A stretch of 64,000 nucleotides of DNA from Bombus terrestris. Lineage: Eukaryota > Arthropoda > Insecta > Hymenoptera > Apidae. The notes beneath the pieces were generated by a model. That model did not search any database. It saw only the letters and a program-made list of their open reading frames with translations, and was not told the origin of the DNA. The DNA is taken from positions 12,546,164 through 12,610,163 of the forward strand of contig NC_063274.1 of the NCBI RefSeq assembly GCF_910591885.1. Reading direction: 5' to 3'. This document shows, in pieces, positions 1-12,718 of the stretch; positions within the stretch are counted from its first letter, which is position 1; each line of letters begins with the position of its first letter. The translations under genes and the position numbers were made by a program.

Positions 1-330
1 CCGTTCGGACTATTGTTCCTAAACCCGAAACCATATGTCCACGTCAAAGGAGGGCTGATGTGGCGCTTCGTTTTTCTGATCAAACCCCGCCAATTATCGT
101 CACTGCAGGGTAGGCGTAGCTGGGACGCGTGACACCCCTAACATTCGAGGTTTCTGTTGGGCCGGCATGTGGCTCCGAGCAAGAAAATACACAGATTACC
201 GCGACGTGTTCCAGTAACGTGCCGATTAATGACTGGACCACGTGTCGCACGACAGACATAGGGTAGGATTATTTTATCGAACTATCGATTCGATCCTTAC
301 GATATAACTATTCGACTGTCAGCATTTACA
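1..330. promoter_or_regulatory. Enhancer-like unique block (candidate conserved non-coding element)
   Basis: The first 300 bases are balanced in composition, rich in CpG and free of repeats, unlike the AT-rich stretch that follows. They contain a palindromic E-box CACGTG (239-244) and TAAT cores (for example GATTAATGA near 225). No open frame of note is present. Regulatory function is inference. Confidence 0.2.
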
Positions 331-2250
331 CACAAATTCATCTTACGCGTGGAATGATCGATATTATCTATCCAGTACCAATTTCTTATGGAATTATTCT
401 GATTCTGATAACATATGAGAGAGAACATGAGAATAGCTTGATTATGTTAGAATGAGGTTGAGATCAGAGCATAAAATTGTCCGAGATTTGAGTGTCTGAT
501 TTTGTTCTTTTAATTACTGTCGTTCAAATTACGAAGTTTAATCACAAATGTTAAGTACACAAAGGCTATTACGATCGAAGGAATAATACATTCCACCTGT
601 TGTTTCAATCGAGATGTATTTACCTAGTCATTTTATTTTTATATTTCATAGCGTTTAATAATATATTTGTATTATACAATGTTTTCACATTATATTGCAT
701 GCTCTGTGGAACTATTTCCAAATTTCCATGTCGTATAAATAGAATTTCCAATGAAGCCTCGTTAACCTATTCCAGGAAATCTCAATATCTAACGTAGTCC
801 ATTTGAAACAGTCTTCCACGTCTCGTTCACCTGTTCTCTCTTCTGAAACGACACACAATCGACTCTGCGGTCGTGCTTCTCACCCTTTTCGATCGTTCTT
901 CCCCATTGTCGTGGTCGTTGCTCGCTTTATTGCATTTTTTCTTCGCAGGCGCATCGATAGGTACACGGATAGTCGAGGCGATCGTGTGTCTCGAGGCTTT
1001 GTGCAGGCTCGAAGGAAACCACCACTGGCTGTAATCTCTTTTTTAACTCACCCTGGTTTCTCGACCGGCTCAAAGCTAACGATTACACGCCAGTTAACGA
1101 TCCCTTGTACGCGAACCTTCGTTCATACTCCTTGCCTTCCAGTCTCCTTTCCTGTCTATTTTCTTTCCTTCTGCACGAAGGCCACTCGCCACACGTTCTT
1201 CCGCTGCTTTCTCGATCGATCGATCGTCCAGTAATCGCCTGCAGTGTATTGTTTAGCGGTCGACTTGCTCGACTATGTGTAGTTTAGAAACTCGTATAAC
1301 CTATAAAGTTCGAAATTTTCGAGTTAAAGGAAAGGTAGTTTCCTTTGGTGGCCCTGCAACCACTGTAGTTTATCGTTAATGGTAATCGCTGTGTAAGCGA
1401 GTTTCATTCTTTATCAAACGATGTCGCCAAGATTAAGTCCATAAATTGACCAGTTTTTTATGGGTTATGAAGTTTATACAGATAGAAAATTCATCGATCG
1501 AAGATTTTTGGGAAACTCTAAAAATAAAAATCTCAGATAAATCTCGCATAAAATCTCAGATTTTATAGTCCTCCGGATCAGTTAACCTACTTTTCTTCTT
1601 CTGATGTATTAACCAGGAAAGACGAGTTAACATATCATTTAGGATTTATGTCTCTTAAATATGCTAGTTTCTTTCTTTTCTTCGCAATTCTCTATACCTT
1701 TACGCGTTGTTTCTCTTAAAAATAAATTATGTTACATTCACATTTACATTTACTAAAACCGACCTAAATTAATCTCTCTTTATTAGCTTCCAATTACGTG
1801 ATTAGAAAGGTTTCTATCTAAATGATAACTCGATTAACAGATCAATATCTCTGATAATCGCCAGACCATTTGACTCATTTCTACGAAAAATCCACACAAT
1901 TTGTGGCTCGCGTGTAGGTAACTTCGCAGGGAAGAACGTGAAGGATATAAAATATGACACCAAACTTTCAAAGCTACATATTGACAGCTCGGAGAACGCT
2001 TGTATACACGGTCCGTGTACTTGGATTTTACCCTCCGTGTCCTCTTATCGAAGATACTTAATCTGCGTTTCTATGGCATAGAGAGAACTGGGGGTTCGAG
2101 TTCATCGGCAGGGGTTCCATTGAACAGACCAGGCAGAGATGTCGATACGAAACCCCCATTGAAAGGGGCCGTGCACTAGGTTTACGAAGGGATCGATAGT
2201 TTTCCTAGGAACGGTAAATACAGCACGTTAATCCTGTGTTTACAGTTTAT
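331..2250. other. Non-coding stretch; pyrimidine-rich block at 0.8-1.3 kb
   Basis: 331-800 and 1290-2250 are AT-rich with nothing recognised. 803-1287 is GC-richer and pyrimidine-rich; the 143-codon plus frame in it has no methionine-led domain structure, is rich in Arg, Ser and Phe, and overlaps another frame, so it is not called as a gene. A short (ATCG)n run lies at about 1213-1227. Confidence 0.5.
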
Positions 2251-4738
2251 TCGCCTATTTATCTGCTCTCGCGTACCATTTCTCCTTTCCGATGCGAATA
2301 AATCTACAAACTCGAAACGTAATCAACACCCGATCGATCTTGATAGATCGTAAAATCGCTTTTTTAAGAAACCAAGCTGAAAACAAGACTGAAAGAATGT
2401 GGCAGCGTGCAGGTTTCAGTTGATGAACGCGATAGGAACGGGAAGCGATATCGCTAATTACGGCCGTTAAGAAGCACAAGAAGCGGGGAAATGGCACGAA
2501 AACGTGGCACAAGCACGGTTACTGTAATGAAAGAACATGGAGCGTTTTTTTTCTAACCAACTTTCTTCGAGCAACTTGCCTCGGTGCTTTTTCCTTTCCC
2601 TTGGCTAGAATTCGCGAAAGAAAGAAGACGAACAACGCCGTGCTAAGGTAGATTGCTCGAGTAGAAGAAGAGCGACGGTATTTGAAGAAGAGCGAGAGGA
2701 AAAGCAACACGATGAAAAGACGAGAGAGCGACGCGTTTACGAGTGGCAAGAATGAAATACGCCGGAACACCGAGCCACGGCCTTTGCTTTCAAATTATTG
2801 TATAATTGTATATTGCGGAACAAAGTTGGACGGAGACGTCCGCGACGTAATAACGCGACGAACGTTTGCGTATAAAAAGGCTGGCTGGCATCCTCCGTTG
2901 CTATCCTTCTCTGTCCTGTCTCACAGACTTTCTCGTTTTTCCTTTCGTGCAACTTGCCACCAGTCTTCGTCTCTCTATTTCTCTGTTTCTTGTTCGCTTG
3001 GTTTCGCGAAGAAGAGGACTCGTTTTTGCCAGGATAGAACGAAGAAACTGCAGACTCGAACGCGCAACGAAGAACAAGGATTTATGAATTTGCCATCGGA
3101 CGGCTTCGAATCTTAACGATTCTCCTTGGTGTTTTACGCGAGCCGGAAACGCGATGAAAAGCGAGACTGTGATTTACCGCGGAAGAAAGACGAGTCTCGC
3201 CTCTTTGGAAACGCTAAGTTTTCTCTTTAGTCGAGCATGCTCTTGACCGATTGCTTTCTTTTCCTTCGAAATTCCCAACGATCCTTCTATTAAATAATTC
3301 TCTCTGCGAGAAAGAAGTTTTTGGGAGACTGTCTTCGATTGTATTATAATGTCTCGTTAAATTTCTATCGGAGCCGATGTTTGAGAAATATTTCGATTTC
3401 CTGATCGACGTCTTGAGGATATTAGCAAAGTGTGTCAAACGTAAAGATATATCAAATGAAACATAAGAACCATTAGTTCATTTATAGAAGGAGTACAGAC
3501 AAAAATTTCATGTTCTATCGTTCACGATAATGTTGTGTAATCTCGCCAATAAGGTGACAAAAAAATTATTACGCTTTATATCAACTAAATTCATATCAAA
3601 CAGAGTTCTACGTAATTAATTTTACAACAAAATTACATCAGAGAAATCCGAATACTTTTAAAACAGGTGTCAAAATATATTTCATTTATTCTACGTCGAT
3701 CAATTAGCTACCGCTGATTATTTCTAATATACCGACATCACTCTGACAACACGCGTCACGCGCAGTGATCCCAGGGAATTTTTGAGCGGAGCCGATGAAG
3801 ACGTCAAACGCTTCCAAAAAATGTCCTAGACGTTTATCGATAGATAGACGTACCCTCGTGTGAAGACTTTCCTCCCTATCGCAGCCGACGTGTTACGATG
3901 TTCCTTTTTCCCCCCCTGGTTTCTCCATCTTCAGCCTCGTGTCTCCTCTCACAACGTTATCGACACCTTCCACATTGCCACGTCATGGCGCCTCTCGTCG
4001 TTCTACATAGGCATTCGTGTTCTATGCAATAGAGAAACGAGATATCGTTGACGACTACTGGTCGACCGGTAGCCAGTGTTAGATATCGTAATGGGAGATA
4101 CACGTTACACAAGACAGCAGACAAGTGTGAGCGAACATTGTCCCATCGATATCTTGTAGTCTTTGGCTGGCCACCACTTTGCGTTCCATTATAGTTACGT
4201 ATGTTAGGCTCTTCTCGGCTGATTTCTTCGGAATTTTCGGATAAATTTTCCTTAACCCGTTAACGAGCCATCCGAGTAACGACTACATAGTTCTTTGACA
4301 CCGTCGTCCGGTTTTTCCTGGTTCCTTTTGTGCCTCGAAGGGATTGGAATCGATCGATGCTACCCTTTGTAATTGACACGTACGGATTTGCCGGACGATC
4401 CGGAGCAAAATTACACCGCGCGCCATAGAGAGGCTGTGCTGCTGCTGCCTCGGAGTTCTAGCTCAGCTTGGCGATTCAGCGTTTTTAATGGAAAATTCCG
4501 GACCGGACGGAAGCGATGTTTTCAAATCGATTTCACGAGGAAAATGGTTTTAAGTGATGGGATTAGGGAAGTGCAGTGTAAAAGCGATGTTGAAGATTAA
4601 TAAGAATTAATAGTTTTTTCAATTGTAGAGCATTTTTCCCAATATGTACATATTGTTACTAGATTACAGCTGTTGTTTGTACGAATATCTACGTTGTATA
4701 CATTGTATTTATTACAGTAGATACATATACATATAGTA
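2251..4738. other. GC-richer block (2.5-3.1 kb) and AT-rich flank, no gene recognised
   Basis: Three overlapping frames of 71-144 codons on both strands crowd 2519-3116. They are Arg/Ser-rich with no recognisable domain and cannot all be real; none is supported. 3120-4738 is AT-rich with only short frames of no recognisable content. Confidence 0.45.
2871..2880 (+). promoter_or_regulatory. TATA-box-like sequence
   Basis: TATAAAAAGG is a close match to the metazoan TATA consensus and lies in a GC-richer block with several CGACG words just upstream. No clear insect initiator (TCAGT type) sits at the expected 25-30 bp downstream and no real coding region follows, so this is only a candidate core promoter, for example of an unannotated non-coding RNA. 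Confidence 0.2.
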
Positions 4739-4808
4739 GGTTCAAAAGTATGTTACATTTCGTATCATATGACTGCAAAAATACCATATTATGAAAACGA
4801 AATTCACA
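4739..4808 (+). repeat. Interspersed repeat fragment shared with 36.94-37.04 kb
   Basis: GGTTCAAAAGTA...TTTCGTATCATATGACTGCAAAAAT...TATGAAAACG here aligns with GGTTCAGGTATA...TTTCGTATCG...ATCATATGACTACAAAAAT...CTATGAAAATG at 36944-37035, the latter carrying an extra ~20 bp. The best 45 bp are about 75-80% identical. Two diverged copies of a non-simple sequence in one window point to a dispersed transposon family, probably a Tc1-like or MITE remnant. No terminal repeats are clear. Confidence 0.5.
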
Positions 4809-5313
4809 TGATAGAAAATCTCGTTGCTTCATTGAAGGAAACTTACTAAACTTCGCGAACGAATCTGTAATGAGATCGTTATTACATTATTATATATTTC
4901 ATTCTGTGTTTAGAAAAGAGCAGGAATTCTTAATTTAGGAAAATAGTTGAAACTTCTATGAAAAGCTACGATATCAGCAATCGCATGATTATTCTGGAAA
5001 TCCAATTTATGACGTTTCCGGATGTTGAGATCATTCTGCTGTACTCTGCCATTATGCGCATAAGGGGGAAAAAACCGAATGAATTGCCACGAAATTAACT
5101 CGCAATCTGCACAAAGAATCGAGAGGCTTCCTTCAGATTTGTCTAATACGAGCCATTCACTTAATTAACGCGGAGACCCTTTTTCATTCGCGGTAATGCG
5201 CGCTCGAGTAGAAAAAAGGAGCTCTTCTAGCACGGTCGTTGTATTGTGTTTGCCCTCATTTGCGTATAAATCCTGATTAGAGTGGGACCGTATCGCTGCT
5301 CTGAATCGAGCAG

Positions 5314-5316
<3 letters not shown>

Positions 5317-5350
<34 letters not shown>
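5317..5350. repeat. (TC)17 microsatellite
   Basis: An uninterrupted TC dinucleotide run of 34 bp ends in CCCC. It is long enough to be length-polymorphic. Confidence 0.97.
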
Positions 5351-5352
<2 letters not shown>

Positions 5353-7279
5353 CAGTTTCCTCTCTTTATTTGCCTTCGTTCGAGAAATACATCGCTCACG
5401 GCGGAATTTTTCTTTGGAACTTTGCAAAAGATGAATTCTGATACTTGCGAACATAGTCGAGAATGAATCTCAGAATCTCGGTCATGTGCAGGTTCTTTTT
5501 TCGCGACGCATGGAAGGAAGTCTGGCTTGGTAGGTCGAGAGTGTCAAAGGTGGAGAAGAGGCAGCAGTCTTAGGGCGGGAAAATATTTTGGAACGTCGCC
5601 AGAAAGCATCCTCCCCTCTCCGTGAAATGTTCGACCGAAGAATCTCAGCGACTCCAAAAATAATGTCTCATAATTCGCCGAGTAGTAATAATGCTTGGCC
5701 GATTCTGTGATTATGCGGTTGAACCGTTCGAAATGGTTAAATCGAGTTATCAACTAGAAAATTCGCCCGCGGAGATTCTTCTCTGTTTCTTGAACATTTT
5801 TGCGGAGAACTTTTTTGAAGAGGTGGTACTCGAGGTCGAGATGCTTGAAAGGTGTCTTCACTATGTAACGTGTAGTGGAATATTTTAAATTTAGGTCAAG
5901 CGACGTGATTAAGCCACATTTTTCTTCTTCTTTTAATCTGTTTAAAAATTTTAAAAATTCCTTTCAGGCTTTGCTTATATTTTTTAATACGATGAAACGA
6001 GTTGATCGTATAAATGAATATAATTAGAACGGAGTTAGAATGTACAGGATTTATTATTTAAAGATACGTAATCTTCTCTTATCAACAATAATCACTATGA
6101 TGTACGTGCCTGTCTGAAATTGTAATATTTATTATTGGTTGAATTGACAATTAACAGCAACCATTAATTCTAACATAAAAATTAAAAATTATTTATTACA
6201 CGAGAGATTAAAAATACAACAATGTCCGACAAAAATACCACATATCATCTCCTACTTTCTCAAACAGACCAATTTCAATTCGTATCCTAAATATCCAAAG
6301 GATACAATCACTTGACTTTTACATACAAAATCTTTGCCAACATAGATGTAATCGATTTCAGGTCGTTCGTTATGGAAATCAAAATTCTTATCCGACTAGG
6401 TTATTAGCCTCGATCCAGAGAAAACATACAGAGTCCGAACAAACGCAAACCGACGCGACAGGACACTGTTCTCCGTGGATCATAGCGTGTAGTAGGTCGG
6501 ATCGTGCCAAATTCAACTGTTTGTTCCGGAGTTGGCTTTTTTTTGCCTCGCGCATAGGAGCGAAGAGGATTGACCATACACCGTCGATAGGTCGGGAATC
6601 GTTCGAACAGCATTTATCGAGATTGGCCCTGGGCGTTTGAACAATTCGCTGTATCGGAGGCGAGTGGCGGCTAGATGCTGTCGGATTTTCGAAAATCTCG
6701 AAAAGCTTGCCGAGCATACGATCGGTAGCGCGATAAATATACTCACTCGTGCGTATAACGTATGCGCGAATAGCGATTTTGTATTCGACACGCGGCCTCG
6801 TCGATCGCCTCTCCCCTCTTGCTCGCTCTCTATCTCCCTTCCGCTGTTTGCAGTGTATTTCGATTGCATTACCTTTTCCGCGCCATTGGCCTCTCCTGTT
6901 TGCAGGAAAAATTCGTGCACGCCCGATACGCTTTCCACGGGCCGATTTTTATTTTTTAGAGATTTTTATGCGTTCGCTCGTATACCCTGGCGGTACCCCT
7001 TTTTTTGCCCCGCATTTTTTCTTCGCTCGTTATAAACGGCAGATGCTGTTGTGGTTGTTTCAGCGAGGAGTTTCGATACATATGAATATTATACACATGG
7101 TTCGTTTTTACTACACGTGGCTGGTATTTATTTAAGCATGGTATTTCGCGTGATTTTTTTATGAATAAATAACTAGAATTTATAACTTTGGCTTAGCAGA
7201 GGTATTTAGCATCCAGGGATATTACAGAGGCGAGAAAACCGATTCTCCAACTTTTTATTAGTTTCTCAAAGAGTTATAT

Positions 7280-7302
7280 GTATTCGTATCAGATACGAAT
7301 AC
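7280..7302. repeat. Perfect palindrome, 11-bp arms around one base
   Basis: GTATTCGTATC, a single A, then GATACGAATAC. The 23-bp perfect dyad is uninterrupted. It could be a dimeric transcription-factor site or a cruciform seed; no function is shown. Confidence 0.85.
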
Positions 7303-9257
7303 TATTCCCACTTCTAATTTCGATATCGTGACGACGATGTGGCTTGAAGTTAAAAATTAATGTACGCTTCGCAGATCCTATTACTGGTGATTCGTCAAGC
7401 ACCAATTACAGCTCGTAAATGATTATCTTTCCATACTGTGAAGATAAACTTACCTACTAATTTGCACCTTCCGAACATTTTGCATATCATAGATCGAAAA
7501 TCTGCTTTAACCCGTTTGGTTATCGCGCTGGCTAGTTTTCACACTTCTGTTTCGTTCGATAAAGCAGCGAATCGTAAGCACGTGCGAAAGAAAGAGGCCG
7601 TTCTTACATCGTGGCGTGATTACGAGTAACAAAAGGTGTAAGAAAAGTTCGTGAAAAACATCGGTAGCAGGTAAAAAGAAGTTAAGTATCGCGTCAAAAG
7701 GCATACGCCAATGGAAAACCTACTGATTAAGCTATTCCTTACGATACATGCAATTCTCACAGACAGAAACCGTCGGAAATACTTCATTTCGCGGTCGATT
7801 CTGCTTACAACTTGAAACACAGTTTCTAGAACAGGTCTTACTTTCTACACAAGGAAGAGGTAACCCTGTATTGTATACAGTTTTTGCTCTTTCCTTCTTT
7901 TTTTTTTCTTTTTAACTATGGTCTCGCATGGTGTTCGTTAAGCGACAAGATTGGATAAGGAAATCACTCGCGTCTCGACGCTGTAACACTTCTCTCGATA
8001 GCATCGACCGGAAGCGGCGAGCTCGCGTGCCACACTCCACTTCGATTGCGTACTTTGCAAATATGTAGAGGCACGAAAGTTCCTTTTTTTTTTTGTGCTC
8101 TGCGAAAATCATGCTAGTTCCGCGCTCGTAAACCGTTTCGGGGATTGGTACGAATTACGAGTGAATTACGGGTTTGCCACATGGCTGCTTACGTGAATAC
8201 GATTGCAGTTGCTGAAGAAGTTGACGGCGATCAAATGAAAAATAATCGTCGACTGATCGTAAGGATGATAGGCGCAAGTTTATGTACGAGGTGCACTCCT
8301 GATGGAATTATCGATAAAATATGTTATGTTTAAGGTGAAATTGCTTTTGAACTTGGATTAAAATCTTGTTTATGAGTTTTCAGACACAGTGTTTTTAATA
8401 AGTCTCGTGAAAAATGTGACTGCTTTTTAAACGATGATATGTTGAGATCTTTCGTGATTCGAAGGCATATTTCGTTTGATTAGGCACATTCAATTGATAT
8501 TTGCTACGAATGGCATACTTCTTACTCGTAATGTAATTTATATCTATATAACTATTTATAAAGGAGAATACAAATTAACGTAAAATTTATTAGAATTTTC
8601 TAACAAATATAACTAATAGATGTCTTAGTAAGTACTTGTGACCGACGGTGTAGCTTCGTACTTCATATTTGACTTTTTCTGTTCTATTTTAAATTTAATT
8701 TGTACTCTTTAGATGCAACGAATCGAGACCAATTCCATTTAACGCAGGCAAAACTCCTGGTAATTTGGTTAATCGCAGCTTTATCTCCTATCTGCTATAT
8801 ATATTAGGACAACATTTAACTTTTCCGCGAAGGATGCCGGCCACCGATATCCAGCATTTCTCTAGCTTTAGATTCCATAGATTGGTCGGGGTCAACAGAA
8901 CGCGAATTCTCACGGCGATCGATTACGCTTAGCCTGTTCGAATCCCTCTGAAATACGATCTGGGAATCGTGCACAGACTCCTGGTTCACCGCGAAAGAGG
9001 AAAGTCCTGACGAAGGACTCCTTCGGGAATATTCGTTCGCCATGCCACGATTACGGGATACATGCATCCTTTCTCCTCTGTGTTTCCGCTAGCCTGCACC
9101 ACACCGACAATACAAGGGGAAATCGTTGATGATACTGTTTCGTGAGTGTCCGTTTCTACGTGTCGGATCAATGAGATGATGCAATGCTGGAGATATCTTG
9201 GCTGTTATGGATCTTGTTATCGTTTGATGCGGGATAAAAATGCAGTTTAATATATTT

Positions 9258-9409
9258 ATATTTATTATTTTATCGAATTACGTATGATCCATTTTATTCT
9301 ATCAAACTAAAGATCACAACGTTCGACAGAATAGGTTTCATGTTTGTATAAAGATGCCTTGTAGAAAAGAACGTGTCTGTAAAAGAAAGACACTTTCCGG
9401 ACAACCTAA
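9258..9409 (-). mobile_element. Truncated second copy of the mariner-like MITE
   Basis: Read on the minus strand from 9409, this copy begins TTAGGTTGTCCGGAAAGT and stays aligned with 39847-39998 for about 150 bp at roughly 90% identity, including the shared words GTCTTTCTTTTACAGACACG and TGGATCATACGTAATTCG. A TA follows the terminus at 9410-9411. The other end is lost: beyond 9258 the sequence no longer follows the complete copy and no terminal repeat is present. A short minus-strand open frame over this stretch is a by-product of the repeat. Confidence 0.85.
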
Positions 9410-12000
9410 TATTTAGGAGATAATTAAAGTAAGAAGCTGAGGTATTGTTCTTGCTCACTTGGACCAATGTTATTAGTAACATTTTGCAAATTACACGTCA
9501 TGAAACAACAAGCTTGGTAAATGTCAATTTTATAAAGTACAAGTCAGTTGTTTGCTCCATTTGGTCTAAAGTTGTAAAATTTTAACTTACGAATTGTAGT
9601 TTATAAATTATTGTGTGAGAAGGCCCTGGTCATGTTCTTAAATCCATTTATCGATTTATACATGATATAATAGATTTCATTAACTACTACATACAGTGTT
9701 TCGATATCACATCACGAATGATCAATCACCATACTCTCATTTCCTTTCGATTAAGAAATATATTACAGAGGAAACTCATCGATCAAACCCAATGCAATCG
9801 AAATCACGGGTGTAACTCAATTACATGTTTATAACAAGTGTAATTAAAATCTCACCACGAACCTTCCTCTGTTCTCGAAAATACTTGGTAGCAGCCGATC
9901 TATCATCTCCTATACATATACCATGAATACAATTTGAAACAGCTGCGATCTGGAAAATGTATTTCGGAGCTCGTATAATCATCATTCTTGCGTAGATGCA
10001 TAAATTTGTTTCACTCGTTAATCTCGCACAAATACCATATTTCTTTGAATTTTTCCATCTTTAGTTCCATAAATACATAAACGTCCTTAGTGTAACTGTA
10101 ACAATTCCGCCAACTAAAACTAATCTTGGAATATATTATACTGGTTTCGTAAGAATCGAGAAAAACCAACGAAACTGAAAATCCTAATAAATCAAGGTAT
10201 GTGTTGGCAAGATTCCATCAATCAGGACAGAAGCATCTTTAACGGTGTAACTTCCATGGAACTATTATCAAGACGTATTAAACTGAACATGCGTATCGAC
10301 GCGTTAACGAACCCGATTCCAATGGCCTTTAGCCGTTGGCGGGTGGCCGCGTATCTCCCGAGATTTGCATCATCATTGCGTCATTAGCGCGTATTCGTCG
10401 GGACGTCGAGGTGTACAGTCTGTGCGGCCTGCGATAATTGTATCGACGCTATCAGAGAGATTCCCTCGTGGGTTTCCTCTGTGCTCTATCTCTGGCGGTT
10501 GCTTCTCGCGTCAAAACGTTTTGGAATATTGAAAGCCAGGGTTCACGGGCCAGAAGCTGTCTGTTCCGGTTACGTGGAACAATTTTTGCGAGAAAAGGCA
10601 GGCAGCCGGATCTGGCAAGGTGAAGGTAAAAATCAGACGGAGAAAAAAGAAAAGGAGGGAAAAAGGACGGGCGAGGCCCGAAGCAGAATGACGAGGTATA
10701 GGCTTGACTCGAGGGTGAGATGCAGTCGATGGAAATAGAGAGAAACCAGAACGGCGAGCGGCGCCACGAGGGGTGCAGTGGGTGGGAGGCACTCGCGGAT
10801 GAAGCACAGTTCACCGAACACCGTTTGTTCTTTCCGGGTCGCTGGACCATGCAATCTTTTCGCAAATCCAGGTTACTGCGGAACTACGGGCTCGTCCTGT
10901 CGGTCGGTTGGTCAACCTTCTGTTGTTGTCAACAAGTATTTTGTTCCGCGAGTCGTGCTATTTCCGGGAATTCATGAATCTTCCACTGATACCCGCTGGA
11001 GAATATCCCGGCGCGTCCTCGACACGTGATTCCAACAGCCAGTTTTATCGTCCTCGGCACAGCAGATACATATTTCTTTTTCGCTCCACCACGCAACGAT
11101 TGATACGGAACGCTTGAAAGTTATTGGTATTTTTATAGCGAAGCTTTTCGGGTAACGTATCTTAGCAGCTATTGCTTTGAAATGGTTGGACGAAAGTTGA
11201 TCCTAAAGGTATAATAAAATACGTTTATGAAGCTCGTATTGGATAAGTGGCTGTATACAGACGTTTATTTACCAAGGATACAATTTTATGGATTTATATT
11301 GGAGTTTGTAACGAATTATCAACTTGTTGACAAAACTACAGTTTGCACTTTCGATGTAATTAGCTTTCAATTCTAACGTAGTCGAGAGTATAATGCATTA
11401 TTACCGGAATAATAGCGTCGATTAAAGTTTAAGGAATGATAGATACAGTTTCGAATTTTACCTCCTTTCAATCTATTATCGTATTATTCTTTTCGATTCA
11501 TTAAAATAGTCAGATTACATCTATACCTACGTACTTTACGTACTTTACACGTTCAACTCTTCCAACTCATAGTTCTCAGCTATTATTTTATTCTGTTATT
11601 AGAATGTCTATATATAATTTTTTTTTAATTACACGTAAAAGCATTATTTTACGAATAAGATTTACAGTTGAACCCGTGAACAGATATGTAACATAAGAGT
11701 AACAATAGAACACGAACGAATGAAAATGTAAAGCAGATGAAACTAATGTAATCGGAACGAGGATATCGCTGATCAGTCGTCAGGAGATGCGCTACGTCGA
11801 ATCCTAATGACGTCGATTCTAACGATGTTGATCGTAACAACGTTCCGGTGGCTATTACGTCAGTTGCTAGGATCCACGCTACTTAATGCGATCGAACTGC
11901 TTGGACTCTGCTTAGTTACGTAAACTCTCTGGAACTAGCGATCGAGGCTGCGTGTTATTCATTGTCCGTCTTACAGATATGCCTTAGGTTTCTCTCGCAC
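9410..12000. other. Non-coding stretch with a GC-richer block at 10.2-11.1 kb
   Basis: 9410-10190 and 11120-12000 are AT-rich and featureless. 10199-11117 has eight overlapping frames on both strands, a purine-rich tract around 10635-10665 and no conserved domain. It may be a CpG-rich regulatory or transcribed patch; no gene is supported. Confidence 0.45.
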
Positions 12001-12210
12001 TAGATCAACGGACCCGTAGACCGAGCGGTAGATTAGTCTATGTCCGACGTGCATACGCGCCGGCAACGTTACGGTCATTAATTTCATTAATTAAGGCAAG
12101 CCTGTCCTCCGTTCGCAACGATGCGCTGACTGCTTGCAAATTCGACGAAGATTTTATACCGAGATCGGTCAACCGAGAGCTATCGGACTCGACCCGAGGT
12201 AAATTTATTG
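12001..12210. promoter_or_regulatory. Enhancer-like patch with clustered TAAT cores
   Basis: TCATTAATTTCATTAATTAA at 12074-12093 packs several homeodomain-type ATTA/TAAT cores into 20 bp, flanked by GC-richer unique sequence without an open frame. The arrangement is typical of developmental enhancers in insects; conservation cannot be tested here. Confidence 0.25.
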
Positions 12211-12670
12211 GTTGCAACGATATTAATTAACTCAATGGTGCGATTTCATTGAAAGTAACGAAGGAACTATAGTAAAAATATTAATGAAAAAAACGATGCA
12301 ATATGCCTTTTTCTTTACGCGGAAATATTTTTTCTTAACATTTATAGTCAAGTTTTACTGTTTTACTTTTCTCAACTTAATTAAAATTCGAATAATCAAA
12401 TGATGTGAAAATTGTACAAGCGCAACGATATTTGTTGAAAAACATTATTTCGTCAAGGTACAGAATATATATCAAAAATGGATACTTTTATAGAAACTCA
12501 TTACACAAAGCAGAGAGATAATATTTATTTTTGTGATTTATAAAACAATTTCTCAGTATGATATAAATAATTCAATTTCTTAAAATTTGATCAAATTATA
12601 GAAGCTAGATTTCGCATTTGTCTTTCGAAACAACGATGTGACAAAATAGAATTCCATGATATAAACTAAC

Positions 12671-12673
<3 letters not shown>

Positions 12674-12715
<42 letters not shown>
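12674..12715. repeat. (GA)21 microsatellite
   Basis: An uninterrupted GA run of 42 bp, the longest simple repeat in the window. A minus-strand frame (12605-13042) runs through it as alternating Ser-Leu and is an artefact of the repeat. Confidence 0.97.

Positions 12716-12718
<3 letters not shown>

Larger units (their letters stand above)
4809..9257. other. Non-coding stretch with a GC-richer block at 6.39-7.13 kb
   Basis: Apart from the TC microsatellite and the palindrome at 7280 nothing is identifiable. At 6388-7135 five frames of 69-141 codons overlap on both strands; the block is rich in TCG/CGA words, which remove stop codons, so they are best read as chance. T/A-rich tracts occur near 7890-7915 and 8085-8095. 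Confidence 0.45.

Noticed and set aside
803..1234. 143-codon plus frame
   Set aside because: Arg/Ser/Phe-rich translation of a pyrimidine- and CpG-rich block, overlapped by another frame; no domain.
2682..3116. 144-codon plus frame after a TATA-like box
   Set aside because: It starts upstream of the TATA-like site, so that site cannot drive it, and its composition is random-looking.
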